Assembly (NCBI RefSeq): GCF_000513895.2
Contig: NZ_CP165783.1
Coordinates: 1,426,001-1,490,000, forward strand
Direction of reading: 5' to 3'
DNA: 64,000 bases
Origin: Ensifer sp. WSM1721
GTDB taxonomy: Bacteria > Pseudomonadota > Alphaproteobacteria > Rhizobiales > Rhizobiaceae
The notes beneath the pieces are model-generated. The model had not been told where the DNA came from. It saw only the letters and a list, made by a program, of their open reading frames with translations, and ran no database searches. The position numbers and the translations under genes are program-made. This document shows positions 52,401 to 61,688 of the stretch, piece after piece; the stretch's first letter is position 1; the number at the start of each line of letters is the position of its first letter.

Positions 52401-53643
52401 TTCACAGATGAATAGCTTGACGGCAACGCAGATCGGGGCCCTGACCGCGACGCAGGTTGCGAGCCTCAGCAATGAAGAAATTGCTGCACTCTCCACCGAC
52501 CAGATTGCCGCTCTCGATGCGAAGGCGGTCGCGGGTCTGACCGTTGCCCAGATTGCAGCGCTCACCACCGTTCAGATCGACGCCTTCTCCACCGCTCAGA
52601 TCGGAGCACTCACCTCGGGGCAGATCGCGGCGCTTACCAACCAACACCTGGCAACTCTCTCGCCGGCCGATATCGCGGCAATCAGCACGGCCGCGATTTC
52701 GGGACTCTCCGCCGAAGGCGTGGCGGCGCTCACCTTGGAGCAGGTGTCCGCCATGACGTCCGGCCAGATCGCCGCATTGAAGGCAAGCCAGATCGAGGCG
52801 CTTAGTCCATCGCAGGTGGGCACCTTCACGGCAGCACAGATCCGCTCCTTGAGCGCTACCCAGGTAGCCGCGCTGACGATCGGCAGCATCGCTGCGCTCT
52901 CGACCGACCAGGTTGCCGCCATCGACACGAAGGCGATCACAGGACTTACTCCCGGACAGATCGCCGCCCTCACGCCCAGCCAGATCGATGCTTTCTCCAC
53001 GGCGCAGATCGGAGCGCTTACCTCCACACAGGTCGCGGCGCTCGGCGCGGAAGACGTCGCAACCTTCTCGACCGCGGATATCGGCGCGATCAGCGCGACA
53101 GCCATAACGGGATTGTCTCCCGAAAATATCGCCGCGCTCGACCTTGAACAGACGGCGGCCTTGAAGCCGGCGCAGGTCGCAAGCTTCGGCTATTATCAGC
53201 TGCGTGCTTTGAGTTCCGACCAGCTTGGTGTCTTCAGCCCGGCACAGATCGGCGCCCTCAACGCACTGCAGGTCGCAGCTTTGGGTACCGACAAGATCAC
53301 CGCACTCTCCGCCGATCAGATTGCCGCCCTCGATCCGAAGGCGGTTGCGGGCCTCACCGCTGCACAGATCGGGGCCTTGACCACTGCTCAAGCCGAGGCC
53401 CTGACCCCTTCACAGGTTGCAAGCCTCAGCGCAGCGCAAGTCGAGGCGCTGGGCACAGAGGATCTCGCGACCTTCTCGACGGGCGATATTGCGGCAATCA
53501 GGCCGGCCGCAATCTCCGGCCTGTCCAGGACAGATATTCTAAGCCTCAGGCGCGATCAGTTGCAGGCCATCACCACACCGCAGGTCGAGGCGATGGATTC
53601 CAGGCAAATCGCGGCAATAATCGCGGCCTATGAGGCATTCTGA
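49402..53643 (+). CDS. Giant octapeptide-repeat protein (ALTxxQIA units)
   Basis: This is a 1413-residue protein of unknown function, made almost wholly of eight-residue units with consensus ALTxxQIA. Units are ordered into a 17-unit super-repeat (136 residues, 408 bp). Equivalent codons recur at 49489, 49897, 50305, 50713, 51121, 51529, 51937, 52345, 52753 and 53161, exactly 408 apart, so there are ten blocks without any insertion or deletion. Block one is divergent, and a tail of about 26 residues ends EAF. There is no signal peptide or membrane segment. Composition is rich in Ala, Leu, Thr, Ser, Gln and Ile, almost free of Cys and aromatics, and acidic. ATG 49402 (AAAGGC upstream) is preferred to an earlier ATG at 49249 without a ribosome site. 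Confidence 0.88.
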   Translation: MTVSSLSPNQIRSLPSTAIAAWSADDVAGLTPAQVSALSSSQIAALKTDGVARLSGAQVNAILPKAIIGLTLDQLAALTTDRIASLATPQVAALSTTQITALTTAQAEALTSSQVGSLSAAQIAALSTEDLATFSTADIAAISPAATRGLSLEKMAGLTLEQIGALTPAQIAALKPDQIAALNPSQVGALNAAQIRALSAIQVAALTTTSITALSTEQVAALNTKAVPGLTATQIAALTPSQIDAFSPAQIGALTATQVAALSSEDLATFSTADIAAINTKAMPGLSAASTAALTPEQISALTPVQIAALKANQIGALTPTQAGALTTAQIRTLSSIQIGALTTGSIAALSAEQIAALNTKAIVGLTPTQIAGFSTAQAEALTTSQVARLSAAQVAALSSDNLAAFSSDDIAAISPTAISGLSGEDVAALTLEQVSALTPGQIAALKSNQIAALTPTQIDVLSAAQIRALSATQLAALPIDRIATLSSDQIAALNTRAVAGLTPAQIAALTTTQTEALTAGQIANLGSKQVAALSAAALETFSAAEIAAIGATAISGLGPETLATLAPEQIAALTPAQIAGLKPNQIGALAPFQIGALTTAQVGVLSAAQVAALTADQIAAFSTDQIAALSAKAVAGLTPTQVAALTPGQVDAFSVAQIGALGLAQVAALTSEQLAAFSANEIAAMGVKAIPGLSNENIAALTPDQVSALTSGQIAALKASQVGALTPAQVDAWTATQIRALSAVQVAALTTDSVAALSSEQIAALNTKAVGGLTAAQIAALTAVQLEALTASQVAGLGSGQVAALSAEDLASFSIDEIAALTATAISGLSAEIIAALSLEQVSALKPVQIAGLKASQIAALTPAQVAALTTAQIGALTALQVAALTPDSVAALSTAQIAALNTKTVPGLTAGQIAALNPSQVDTLSSAQIGALTSTQIAALTTAHLATFSTADVAAISAAAISGLSNENVAALTIEQVSALTPAQITGLKPAQIAALTPSQMNSLTATQIGALTATQVASLSNEEIAALSTDQIAALDAKAVAGLTVAQIAALTTVQIDAFSTAQIGALTSGQIAALTNQHLATLSPADIAAISTAAISGLSAEGVAALTLEQVSAMTSGQIAALKASQIEALSPSQVGTFTAAQIRSLSATQVAALTIGSIAALSTDQVAAIDTKAITGLTPGQIAALTPSQIDAFSTAQIGALTSTQVAALGAEDVATFSTADIGAISATAITGLSPENIAALDLEQTAALKPAQVASFGYYQLRALSSDQLGVFSPAQIGALNALQVAALGTDKITALSADQIAALDPKAVAGLTAAQIGALTTAQAEALTPSQVASLSAAQVEALGTEDLATFSTGDIAAIRPAAISGLSRTDILSLRRDQLQAITTPQVEAMDSRQIAAIIAAYEAF
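49486..53565 (+). repeat. Ten tandem 408-bp coding super-repeats
   Basis: The blocks lie inside the octapeptide-repeat gene. Each block encodes 17 octads. Landmark octads keep their place in every block from 49894 to 53157: unit 2 begins ALK or GLK, unit 8 is mostly ALNTKAVx (lacking the usual Gln), unit 13 is ALSxEDLA-like, unit 15 AISxxAIS-like and unit 17 ALTLEQVS-like. DNA copies have diverged by substitution but not in length. Confidence 0.9.
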
Positions 53644-53707
53644 TCAGCGACACGCGCTTGGTATTTCAGCGGCATGCGTAGCGTCTGAGCTCTGAAAATT
53701 GCATGGT

Positions 53708-54157
53708 TCAGCGCTGTTGGCCATCCGCCGATTTGCCGAGGACTTCGACGACCATGACGTCGAAGACCAAGTCCTGGCCAGCAAGCGGGTGATTGGCGTC
53801 CACTGTCACCTGCTCGTCGTCGACCTCCGTAACGGTAACGGCCATCTGCCGGCCGTCACCCGCCTTTCCCTGGAGTCTGGCCCCGACCGCGACCCCTTCG
53901 GGGACCACCGAGCGCGGCACTGTCTGTACCTTGGAGTCGTCGTGAGGGCCATAGGCGTCCTCGGCGGGGATGGTGACCGTGTTCAATTCTCCGACGGCCA
54001 TGCCGCTGATTTGGCGATCAAGCCCGGGAATGATCTCGCCCGCGCCGACCTGGAATTCCAGCGGCTCGCCGCCTTGAGAAGAATCGACCGCGGAGCCGTC
54101 CGCCAGCTTGGCGGTGTAGTGAATGCGAACGACGTCGCCGTTCTTTACTTCGGTCAT
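53708..54157 (-). CDS. FKBP-type peptidyl-prolyl isomerase (SlyD-like)
   Basis: This 149-residue protein-folding helper has a split FKBP domain as in SlyD. IHYTAKLADGSAVDSS opens the FKBP part, and EFQVGAGEIIPGLDRQISGM and AEDAYGPHDD follow. The inserted flap chaperone domain (about residues 72-125) has VTEVDDEQVTVDANHPLAGQDL, the SlyD-type signature. The metal-binding His-rich tail of E. coli SlyD is absent. It is cytosolic. It is divergent from the L,D-transpeptidase pair and converges on the giant repeat gene. Confidence 0.9.
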   Translation of the reverse strand: MTEVKNGDVVRIHYTAKLADGSAVDSSQGGEPLEFQVGAGEIIPGLDRQISGMAVGELNTVTIPAEDAYGPHDDSKVQTVPRSVVPEGVAVGARLQGKAGDGRQMAVTVTEVDDEQVTVDANHPLAGQDLVFDVMVVEVLGKSADGQQR

Positions 54158-54492
54158 GTCTTGCTCTCGATTTGTGCTTGAGGAAAATTGCGGTCGCAGG
54201 CCTGAGAGACCCTTTGCACCGGGCGATCTGCCGCCATGCCGGCAGCAATGTCAGCAAAAACCTAGAGCACCGGACACAAATGTAAACCGCAGGCGACGCG
54301 GATGCGTCTGGGCACAAGCAGGACTCGCGGGCGATGGCATCGATACGACTCATAAACTAATCGTGACCTCAGCAGGTCTTCAAACGATCGTGTACGTATG
54401 ATTAACGGACGTTTAACGCCTTCTCGGGAAACGTGCGTAGTAGTTTTTGCTTGCAGCTTTCTAACTCGATTCCAACCGACAGAGCCTCCAGC
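54158..54492. other. Divergent promoter region
   Basis: This gap lies between slyD-like and L,D-transpeptidase genes. It becomes more AT-rich near 54345-54475. I see no gene, RNA or strong palindrome; both promoters must lie here. Confidence 0.4.
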
Positions 54493-55572
54493 ATGCGTTT
54501 GCTTTTCAAACTCGGCCATCCAGCCCTAGCCGCGTCCCGCCGTATTCTGTGTCGCGCCCTCGCGATCGCGGCGATCGGTGCCGCGTTGTCCGGATGCATC
54601 GGCATGGGCCTGGAGGATCTATCCAAGGCACCGCCGCAGCTCTCGCGGAAGGTCGTGGCAGAGATGTCGAAAAAGGGGATGAAGCCGGAAAGTCCGGTGC
54701 TCGTCCGCATCTTCAAACAGGAAAGCGAGCTCGAAGTCTGGAAGGTCGACAGGACCGGCACCTATGCGCTGTTCAAGACCTATCCGATGTGCCGATGGTC
54801 GGGCAAGCTCGGGCCGAAGAGGAAGGACGGCGACCGTCAGGCACCTGAGGGCTTCTACCACGTCTCCGCCCGCATGCTTAATCCGAACTCGCAATACTAC
54901 GTCTCCTTCAACCTCGGCTATCCGAACCGGCTGGAATCCGCCTTGGGGTACTCGGGGGAGGCACTGATGGTGCACGGGGCCTGTTCGTCCGCCGGCTGCT
55001 ATGCCATGACCGACCAGGGTGTGGGCGAGATCTACGCCATCGTTCAGAAGGCGCTTGCGGGCGGGCAGGAGCGTTTCCAGGTCCAGGCCTATCCGTTCCG
55101 GATGACGGCGGAAAACATGGCGCTGCACAAGGGTGATGAGAACATGCCGTTCTGGCGGACCCTGAAGGAGGGATACGATTGGTTCGAGTTGACCAGACGG
55201 CAGCCCAAGGTGTCGGCCTGCGGACGTCGTTATGTCTTCAACGCCGAGTTCGAGGGTGGCGAGCCGCGTGATCCCCTCGCCGCATGTCCGGCCGTAGTGA
55301 CGCAGCCCGAGCCGCAGTTCGTCGCGAAGCTCGACGCGGAAAGGCAGAAGGTCGATGCGGCGCTCAAAGAGGATAAAGCGGTTCCGGTGAGTGCCTATGT
55401 CGACGGCGGCATGCATCCAAGCTTCCGCGAGCTCCTGAAGAAGAACGGTCCCGAAAAGATGGCCGCGACCATCTCCCAGACGAAATATCCGGTCAGCCGG
55501 CCGGACGCAGCCTTGGCTGATCCGTTTTCCGGATCGACGAAATGGAACGCGAGGACTTCAATTGTTCAATGA
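54493..55572 (+). CDS. L,D-transpeptidase lipoprotein (YafK family)
   Basis: This cell-wall enzyme of the YkuD fold probably cross-links or anchors to peptidoglycan. A lipoprotein signal is visible: hydrophobic LAIAAIGAALSGC with the lipobox ending at Cys about residue 35. The catalytic motif is HGACSSAGCYAM near residue 165 (His and nucleophilic Cys). The upstream region KVDRTGTYALFKTYPM fits YafK-type proteins. The length is 359 residues, and the last 120 form a separate charged region without a known fold. Its stop lies inside the start region of the next transpeptidase gene. Confidence 0.88.
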   Translation: MRLLFKLGHPALAASRRILCRALAIAAIGAALSGCIGMGLEDLSKAPPQLSRKVVAEMSKKGMKPESPVLVRIFKQESELEVWKVDRTGTYALFKTYPMCRWSGKLGPKRKDGDRQAPEGFYHVSARMLNPNSQYYVSFNLGYPNRLESALGYSGEALMVHGACSSAGCYAMTDQGVGEIYAIVQKALAGGQERFQVQAYPFRMTAENMALHKGDENMPFWRTLKEGYDWFELTRRQPKVSACGRRYVFNAEFEGGEPRDPLAACPAVVTQPEPQFVAKLDAERQKVDAALKEDKAVPVSAYVDGGMHPSFRELLKKNGPEKMAATISQTKYPVSRPDAALADPFSGSTKWNARTSIVQ

Positions 55573-56272
55573 GATGTTCAGCCGCCGTGCGTTCATGTTC
55601 GGTGCGGGCAGCGTAGCGGTGACGACGCTGGCGGGCTGTACGACGACGCCCGCGCCGAGGGTCGCTGCCGCACCGCTGCCCGTAGACACGTCCCTCTATG
55701 CAAGCATGTACGGGCCCCAGCCGAACGAGCTGTTCCCGCTGCCGGCGGTACCCTATGAGAAGATCGAACCCCGCTTCTACCGGCAGATGGTCGCAAACCC
55801 GACCGGTGAGCGTCCGGGAACGCTGGTCGTCGATACCGCGAACCATTTCCTCTACCTGACCTACGAGAACGGTCAGGCCATGCGCTACGGTGTCGGCCTC
55901 GGTCGCGCCGGGTTCGAGTGGGCCGGCAGGGGTGTCATCCAATACAAGCGGCAATGGCCGCGCTGGACACCCCCTGACGAGATGGTCGCGCGTCAGCCCG
56001 ACCTCCAGCCCTACAGCATCGCAAATGGCGGCATGGAGCCCGGATTGACCAATCCGCTCGGAGCGCGCGCCCTTTATATATTCCAGAACGGCGTGGACAC
56101 GCTCTACCGCATTCACGGATCGCCCGAATGGTGGACGATCGGCAAGTCCGTGTCTTCGGGCTGCGTCCGCATGATCAACCAGGATGTGGTCGATCTCTAC
56201 AACCGGGTTCCCAACGGCACCCCGATCGTCGTCACCAGCCTTGCCGGAGCCGAACTGGAATACGCGGCGTAG
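55562..56272 (+). CDS. L,D-transpeptidase (ErfK/YbiS type) with Tat/lipoprotein signal
   Basis: This second cell-wall L,D-transpeptidase has a different subfamily layout. A signal with SRRAFMFGAGS (twin arginine) and lipobox LAGC directs it to the periplasmic membrane face. The YkuD domain spans about residues 80-225, with catalytic HGSPEWWTIGKS and SSGCVRM. The length is 236 residues from TTG at 55562 (GAGGAC upstream), overlapping the previous gene; ATG at 55574 is an alternative. The two genes are probably coupled. Confidence 0.9.
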   Translation: MFNEMFSRRAFMFGAGSVAVTTLAGCTTTPAPRVAAAPLPVDTSLYASMYGPQPNELFPLPAVPYEKIEPRFYRQMVANPTGERPGTLVVDTANHFLYLTYENGQAMRYGVGLGRAGFEWAGRGVIQYKRQWPRWTPPDEMVARQPDLQPYSIANGGMEPGLTNPLGARALYIFQNGVDTLYRIHGSPEWWTIGKSVSSGCVRMINQDVVDLYNRVPNGTPIVVTSLAGAELEYAA

Positions 56273-56449
56273 GATCTCGCTGGATGAGCTTGCCCCTGTG
56301 CGGTCCGCGTTGTTGTAGCCGCCGCGACCTAGCCTCGACCGGAAGTCGTAAGATGTCTCCAGGCTGATTCGCAGGATTTCATAGGATGAGCTGGCTTTTG
56401 GTGCCGGCTCCGGCTATGGATGGTCTGCGATGTAAAGTCTGGAGGAATC

Positions 56450-58172
<1,723 letters not shown>

Positions 58173-58256
58173 TCGGAGCTCTCGGCAGTCCGGCGGACGA
58201 ATGGGACGAGGTGTCCGCCGGAGAGGCCGAAATTCAAAACACCAAGGGAGGAAAAC

Positions 58257-59762
58257 ATGAAGAGATCAAGTGTTCTTGCAATAGCGTCCGCCGCCCTGAT
58301 GACGGCCGCGTCATCGGCGATGGCGCAGGCGTCAGAAGAAATCCGCATCGTTTTGCCGGAGCAGCCGGCAAATCTGGAGCCCTGCGGCACCATCATCACC
58401 AATGTCGGTCAGATCCTCAGCCAGAACGTGGTCGAGCCGCTGACGGTGATCGATCCGAAAACCGGACAGCCGCAGCCGAAGCTTGCCACCGAATGGACCC
58501 AGGTCGATCCGGTAACCTGGCGGCTCAAGCTGCGCGACGGCGTGAAATTCCAGGACGGCTCGGAATTCAATGCGCAAGCCGTCGTCTTCTCGATCAACCG
58601 GATGACCGGCGGCAAGCTCACCTGCAGCAACATCGCCAAATTCGGCGATGCGAAGCTGACGGTCACAGCCGTCGACGATCTCACCGTCGAGATCAAGTCG
58701 GATAAACCGCAACCGATTCTTCCGACGCTGTTGAGCGTGGTCATGGTCGTTTCGCCGAAGACGCCGGAGGACAAGGCCGTCAACGATCCGGTTGGGACCG
58801 GCCCCTTCAAGCTTTCGACCTTCTCGCCTGAGACCGTCGTGCTCGATGCCTTCGACGGCTATTGGGGTCAGAAGCCGGAGTTTACCAAGGCGACCTATGT
58901 CTGGCGTCCGGAATCCTCGATCCGCGCCGCCATGGTCGAGACCGGCGAAGCGGACCTGACGCCGTCGATCGCCATTCAGGATGCGAGCAATCCGGAAACG
59001 GACTTCGCCTATCTGAACTCGGAAACGACCGCTATCCGCATCGACACGGCCCAGCCGCCGCTTGACGATCTACGCGTGCGCAAGGCGCTCAATCTTGCGA
59101 TCGATTGGGAAGGTCTCGCTCAGCTCTTCGGCGATGACGTCAAGCGCGCGTCGCAGATGGTCGTTCCTGGCATCAACGGCCATGACGAGGCGCTAGAAGC
59201 GTGGCCTTACGATCCGGAAGAGGCAAAGAAATTGCTCGAGGAGGCCGCGGCAGACGGCGTTGCCGTCGACACCGAGATCAAGCTCATCGGCCGCAACGGC
59301 ATCTATCCGAACGGCGCCGAGGCGATGGAAGCCATGATGACGATGTGGCAGGCGGTGGGTCTCAACGTCAAGCTCACCATGCTCGACGTCGCCGACTGGC
59401 TCAGATATCTGCAGAAGCCCTTCCCGGAGGAGCGCGGCGCCAACCTCCTGCAGATGATGCACGACAACAACAAGGGCGACGCGGCCTTCACCATCCCGAT
59501 CTTCTATCGTTCGAGCGGCAATTATTCGACGCTCGCCGATCCCGCCCTCGACAAGGAGATCGACGCGGCGCTCGCAGCCACCGGCGAAGACCGCACGAAG
59601 AGCTTCAAGGCGATCTTCGACAAGACGCGCAAGGAGGTTGTCGCGGACATCCCGATGTTCCACATGATCGGCTATACGCGCGTCGGCGCCAGGCTCGATT
59701 GGAAGCCGGATATCACGACCAACAGCGAAATCCCCTTGGCCAATATCCGCCTCAAGGACTGA
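58257..59762 (+). CDS. ABC transporter substrate-binding protein (peptide/Opp family)
   Basis: This 501-residue periplasmic binding protein of the SBP_bac_5 class has a signal peptide (residues 1-25, ending SAMAQA). The family signature region is present (LATEWTQVDPVTWRLKLRDG and FNAQAVVFSINRM), together with the PVGTGPFKL loop and the C-terminal IPMFHMIGYTRV. The family imports peptides, nickel, opines or oligosaccharides; here, next to kdgD, an acidic sugar-derived ligand is possible but unproved. A strong ribosome site, AAGGGAGGAAAAC, precedes the ATG. Confidence 0.92.
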   Translation: MKRSSVLAIASAALMTAASSAMAQASEEIRIVLPEQPANLEPCGTIITNVGQILSQNVVEPLTVIDPKTGQPQPKLATEWTQVDPVTWRLKLRDGVKFQDGSEFNAQAVVFSINRMTGGKLTCSNIAKFGDAKLTVTAVDDLTVEIKSDKPQPILPTLLSVVMVVSPKTPEDKAVNDPVGTGPFKLSTFSPETVVLDAFDGYWGQKPEFTKATYVWRPESSIRAAMVETGEADLTPSIAIQDASNPETDFAYLNSETTAIRIDTAQPPLDDLRVRKALNLAIDWEGLAQLFGDDVKRASQMVVPGINGHDEALEAWPYDPEEAKKLLEEAAADGVAVDTEIKLIGRNGIYPNGAEAMEAMMTMWQAVGLNVKLTMLDVADWLRYLQKPFPEERGANLLQMMHDNNKGDAAFTIPIFYRSSGNYSTLADPALDKEIDAALAATGEDRTKSFKAIFDKTRKEVVADIPMFHMIGYTRVGARLDWKPDITTNSEIPLANIRLKD

Positions 59763-59846
59763 TCGATCGGACCCGCAGGGTGGCCGATGCCACCCTGCGA
59801 TCCCGTCTGAAATGCTTCTGCGCGATACCTTCGAAGGGCATCGGAA

Positions 59847-60761
59847 ATGTTCAGCTATATAGGGCGCCGCGCGTCCCACAGCATCCTGTCGGTCCTCGGC
59901 CTATTGACGCTGGTCTTCTTTCTGACGCGGCTTACCGGCCACCCCTCAGCCTTGTACCTGCCGCTCGACGCGACGGCCGAGGCGCGAGCCGCATTCGCAA
60001 AATTGAACGGGCTCGACCAGCCAATTCCGTGGCAGTTCGTCGAATACCTCAAGGACCTGCTGCAGCTCGATTTCGGCCAGTCGCTGCGCCAGAACCGCTC
60101 GGCGATGGAGGTCGCGCTTCAGGCTTTTCCCGAGACGCTGAAGCTCGCATTCGTCGCGATCACGCTCTCGTCGGCCCTGGCGATCCTCGTCGGTTCACTT
60201 GCGGCAGCGCGCCCCGGCAGCCTCTTCGATCGCATTGCCAGCGTCGCCTCTCTCGCCGGCGCAAGTGCTCCGGATTTCTGGGTCGCCATTGTCGGCATTC
60301 TTGTCTTCGCAGTCGGCCTCGAGCTCTTGCCGACTTCCGGCACCGGAAGCTGGGCTCACTGGGTCATGCCGATCCTGGTGCTGACGCTTCGCCCCTTCGG
60401 GCTGCTGGTCCAGGTCGTGCGCGGAGCCATGCTGTCGGCGCTGGCCTCCCCCTATATCAAGACGGCCCGCGCCAAGGGCGTGCGCCGAACGAAGATCATC
60501 TTCGGCCACGCGCTCCGTAACTCGCTGCTGCCCGTCGTGACCGTCGCCGGCGATCTCGCGACGAGCCTCGTCAACGGCGCCGTCGTGGTCGAGTCGATCT
60601 TCGGCTGGCCGGGCATCGGCAAGCTGATGATTGATTCGATCATCCAGCGCGATTTCGCCGTCGTCCAATCGACGATCCTGGTCACGGCGACGGCCATCTT
60701 CATCCTGAACATCGCGATCGACCTGCTCTATGCGTTTCTCGATCCGCGCATCCGGTATTGA
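59847..60761 (+). CDS. ABC transporter permease (DppB/OppB-like)
   Basis: This 304-residue inner-membrane permease of the BPD_transp_1 family, DppB type, starts with helix LSVLGLLTLVFFLTRLTG. It carries the LPLDATAEARA periplasmic loop typical of DppB proteins, and the EAA-type loop is KGVRRTKIIFGHALRNSLLP. It is followed after three bases by the second permease. It functions with the binding protein and ATPase of this operon. Confidence 0.92.
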   Translation: MFSYIGRRASHSILSVLGLLTLVFFLTRLTGHPSALYLPLDATAEARAAFAKLNGLDQPIPWQFVEYLKDLLQLDFGQSLRQNRSAMEVALQAFPETLKLAFVAITLSSALAILVGSLAAARPGSLFDRIASVASLAGASAPDFWVAIVGILVFAVGLELLPTSGTGSWAHWVMPILVLTLRPFGLLVQVVRGAMLSALASPYIKTARAKGVRRTKIIFGHALRNSLLPVVTVAGDLATSLVNGAVVVESIFGWPGIGKLMIDSIIQRDFAVVQSTILVTATAIFILNIAIDLLYAFLDPRIRY

Positions 60762-60764
60762 GCC

Positions 60765-61688
60765 ATGACGATCATTACTCCCGACAGCCGAGCGTCTGCA
60801 GGTGCGAGCAAGCCTCGAGTCCTGCTCGCCTATCTGAAACGAGACAGGCTGGCGCTCGCGGCAGCCATTTTCTTGGCGATCCTTGTGCTCGCCGCCCTCC
60901 TTGGTCCTTGGCTAGTAGGCGACGCCGCCTCGCGGCTGGGCTTGCGCCAGCGCAATCTCGCTCCTTTCGCTTTCGAGCACGGCTGGATCTACTTTCTCGG
61001 TGCCGATACGCTCGGCCGACCGGTTCTGGCGAGGCTGATCGTCGGCGCCCAGAACACGCTCGGCATCGCTGCGGCGGCCGTTTTCACATCCATGCTCATC
61101 GGCGGCACGCTCGGCCTTGTCGCAGGCTATTCCGAGCGCTGGTACAGCCATCTGATCCTCCGCCTCGCAGACGTAGTGATGAGCTTTCCGTCGCTTCTTT
61201 TGGCGCTGATCGTGCTTTACACGCTCGGCCCCAGCATCACCAATCTCGTGATCGTACTCGCCATCACGCGCATGCCGATCTATCTCAGAACCGCGCGCGC
61301 CGAAGTCTTGGAGCTGCGCGAGCGCATGTTCGTCAGCGCGGCCCGCTCGATGGGGGCCGGACCCGCCCGCATCCTCCTGAGGCACATCGCACCACTCGTC
61401 CTGCCGACCCTGGTGACGATCTCGGCCATCGATTTCGCGACGGTCATCCTGTCGGAATCGGCGCTGAGTTTCCTCGGCCTCGGCATACAGCCGCCGGACT
61501 TCACCTGGGGCGCGATGGTGGCGAACGGGCGCGGCTATCTCGCAACTGCCTGGTGGATCGCCTTCTGGCCCGGCCTTGCCATCATGCTGACGACGCTGTC
61601 CCTCAACATCCTTTCGAACTGGGCGCGAACCGTCGCCGATCCGCAACAACGCTGGCGTCTGCAGACTTTGCGAAAGGCCGCCCGATGA
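60765..61688 (+). CDS. ABC transporter permease (DppC/OppC-like)
   Basis: This 307-residue permease has the DppC-type N-terminal segment and FLGADTLGRPVLARLIVGAQ, which is the standard OppC/DppC feature. The EAA-type coupling loop is ARSMGAGPARILLRHIAP. It has about six transmembrane helices. The stop overlaps the start of the ATPase gene (ATGA). Confidence 0.92.
   Translation: MTIITPDSRASAGASKPRVLLAYLKRDRLALAAAIFLAILVLAALLGPWLVGDAASRLGLRQRNLAPFAFEHGWIYFLGADTLGRPVLARLIVGAQNTLGIAAAAVFTSMLIGGTLGLVAGYSERWYSHLILRLADVVMSFPSLLLALIVLYTLGPSITNLVIVLAITRMPIYLRTARAEVLELRERMFVSAARSMGAGPARILLRHIAPLVLPTLVTISAIDFATVILSESALSFLGLGIQPPDFTWGAMVANGRGYLATAWWIAFWPGLAIMLTTLSLNILSNWARTVADPQQRWRLQTLRKAAR

Noticed and set aside
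49486..53565. Tandem repeat considered as a CRISPR array or satellite
   Set aside because: The period is 408 bp, is fully coding, has no short conserved direct repeat with unique spacers, and no cas genes are near.
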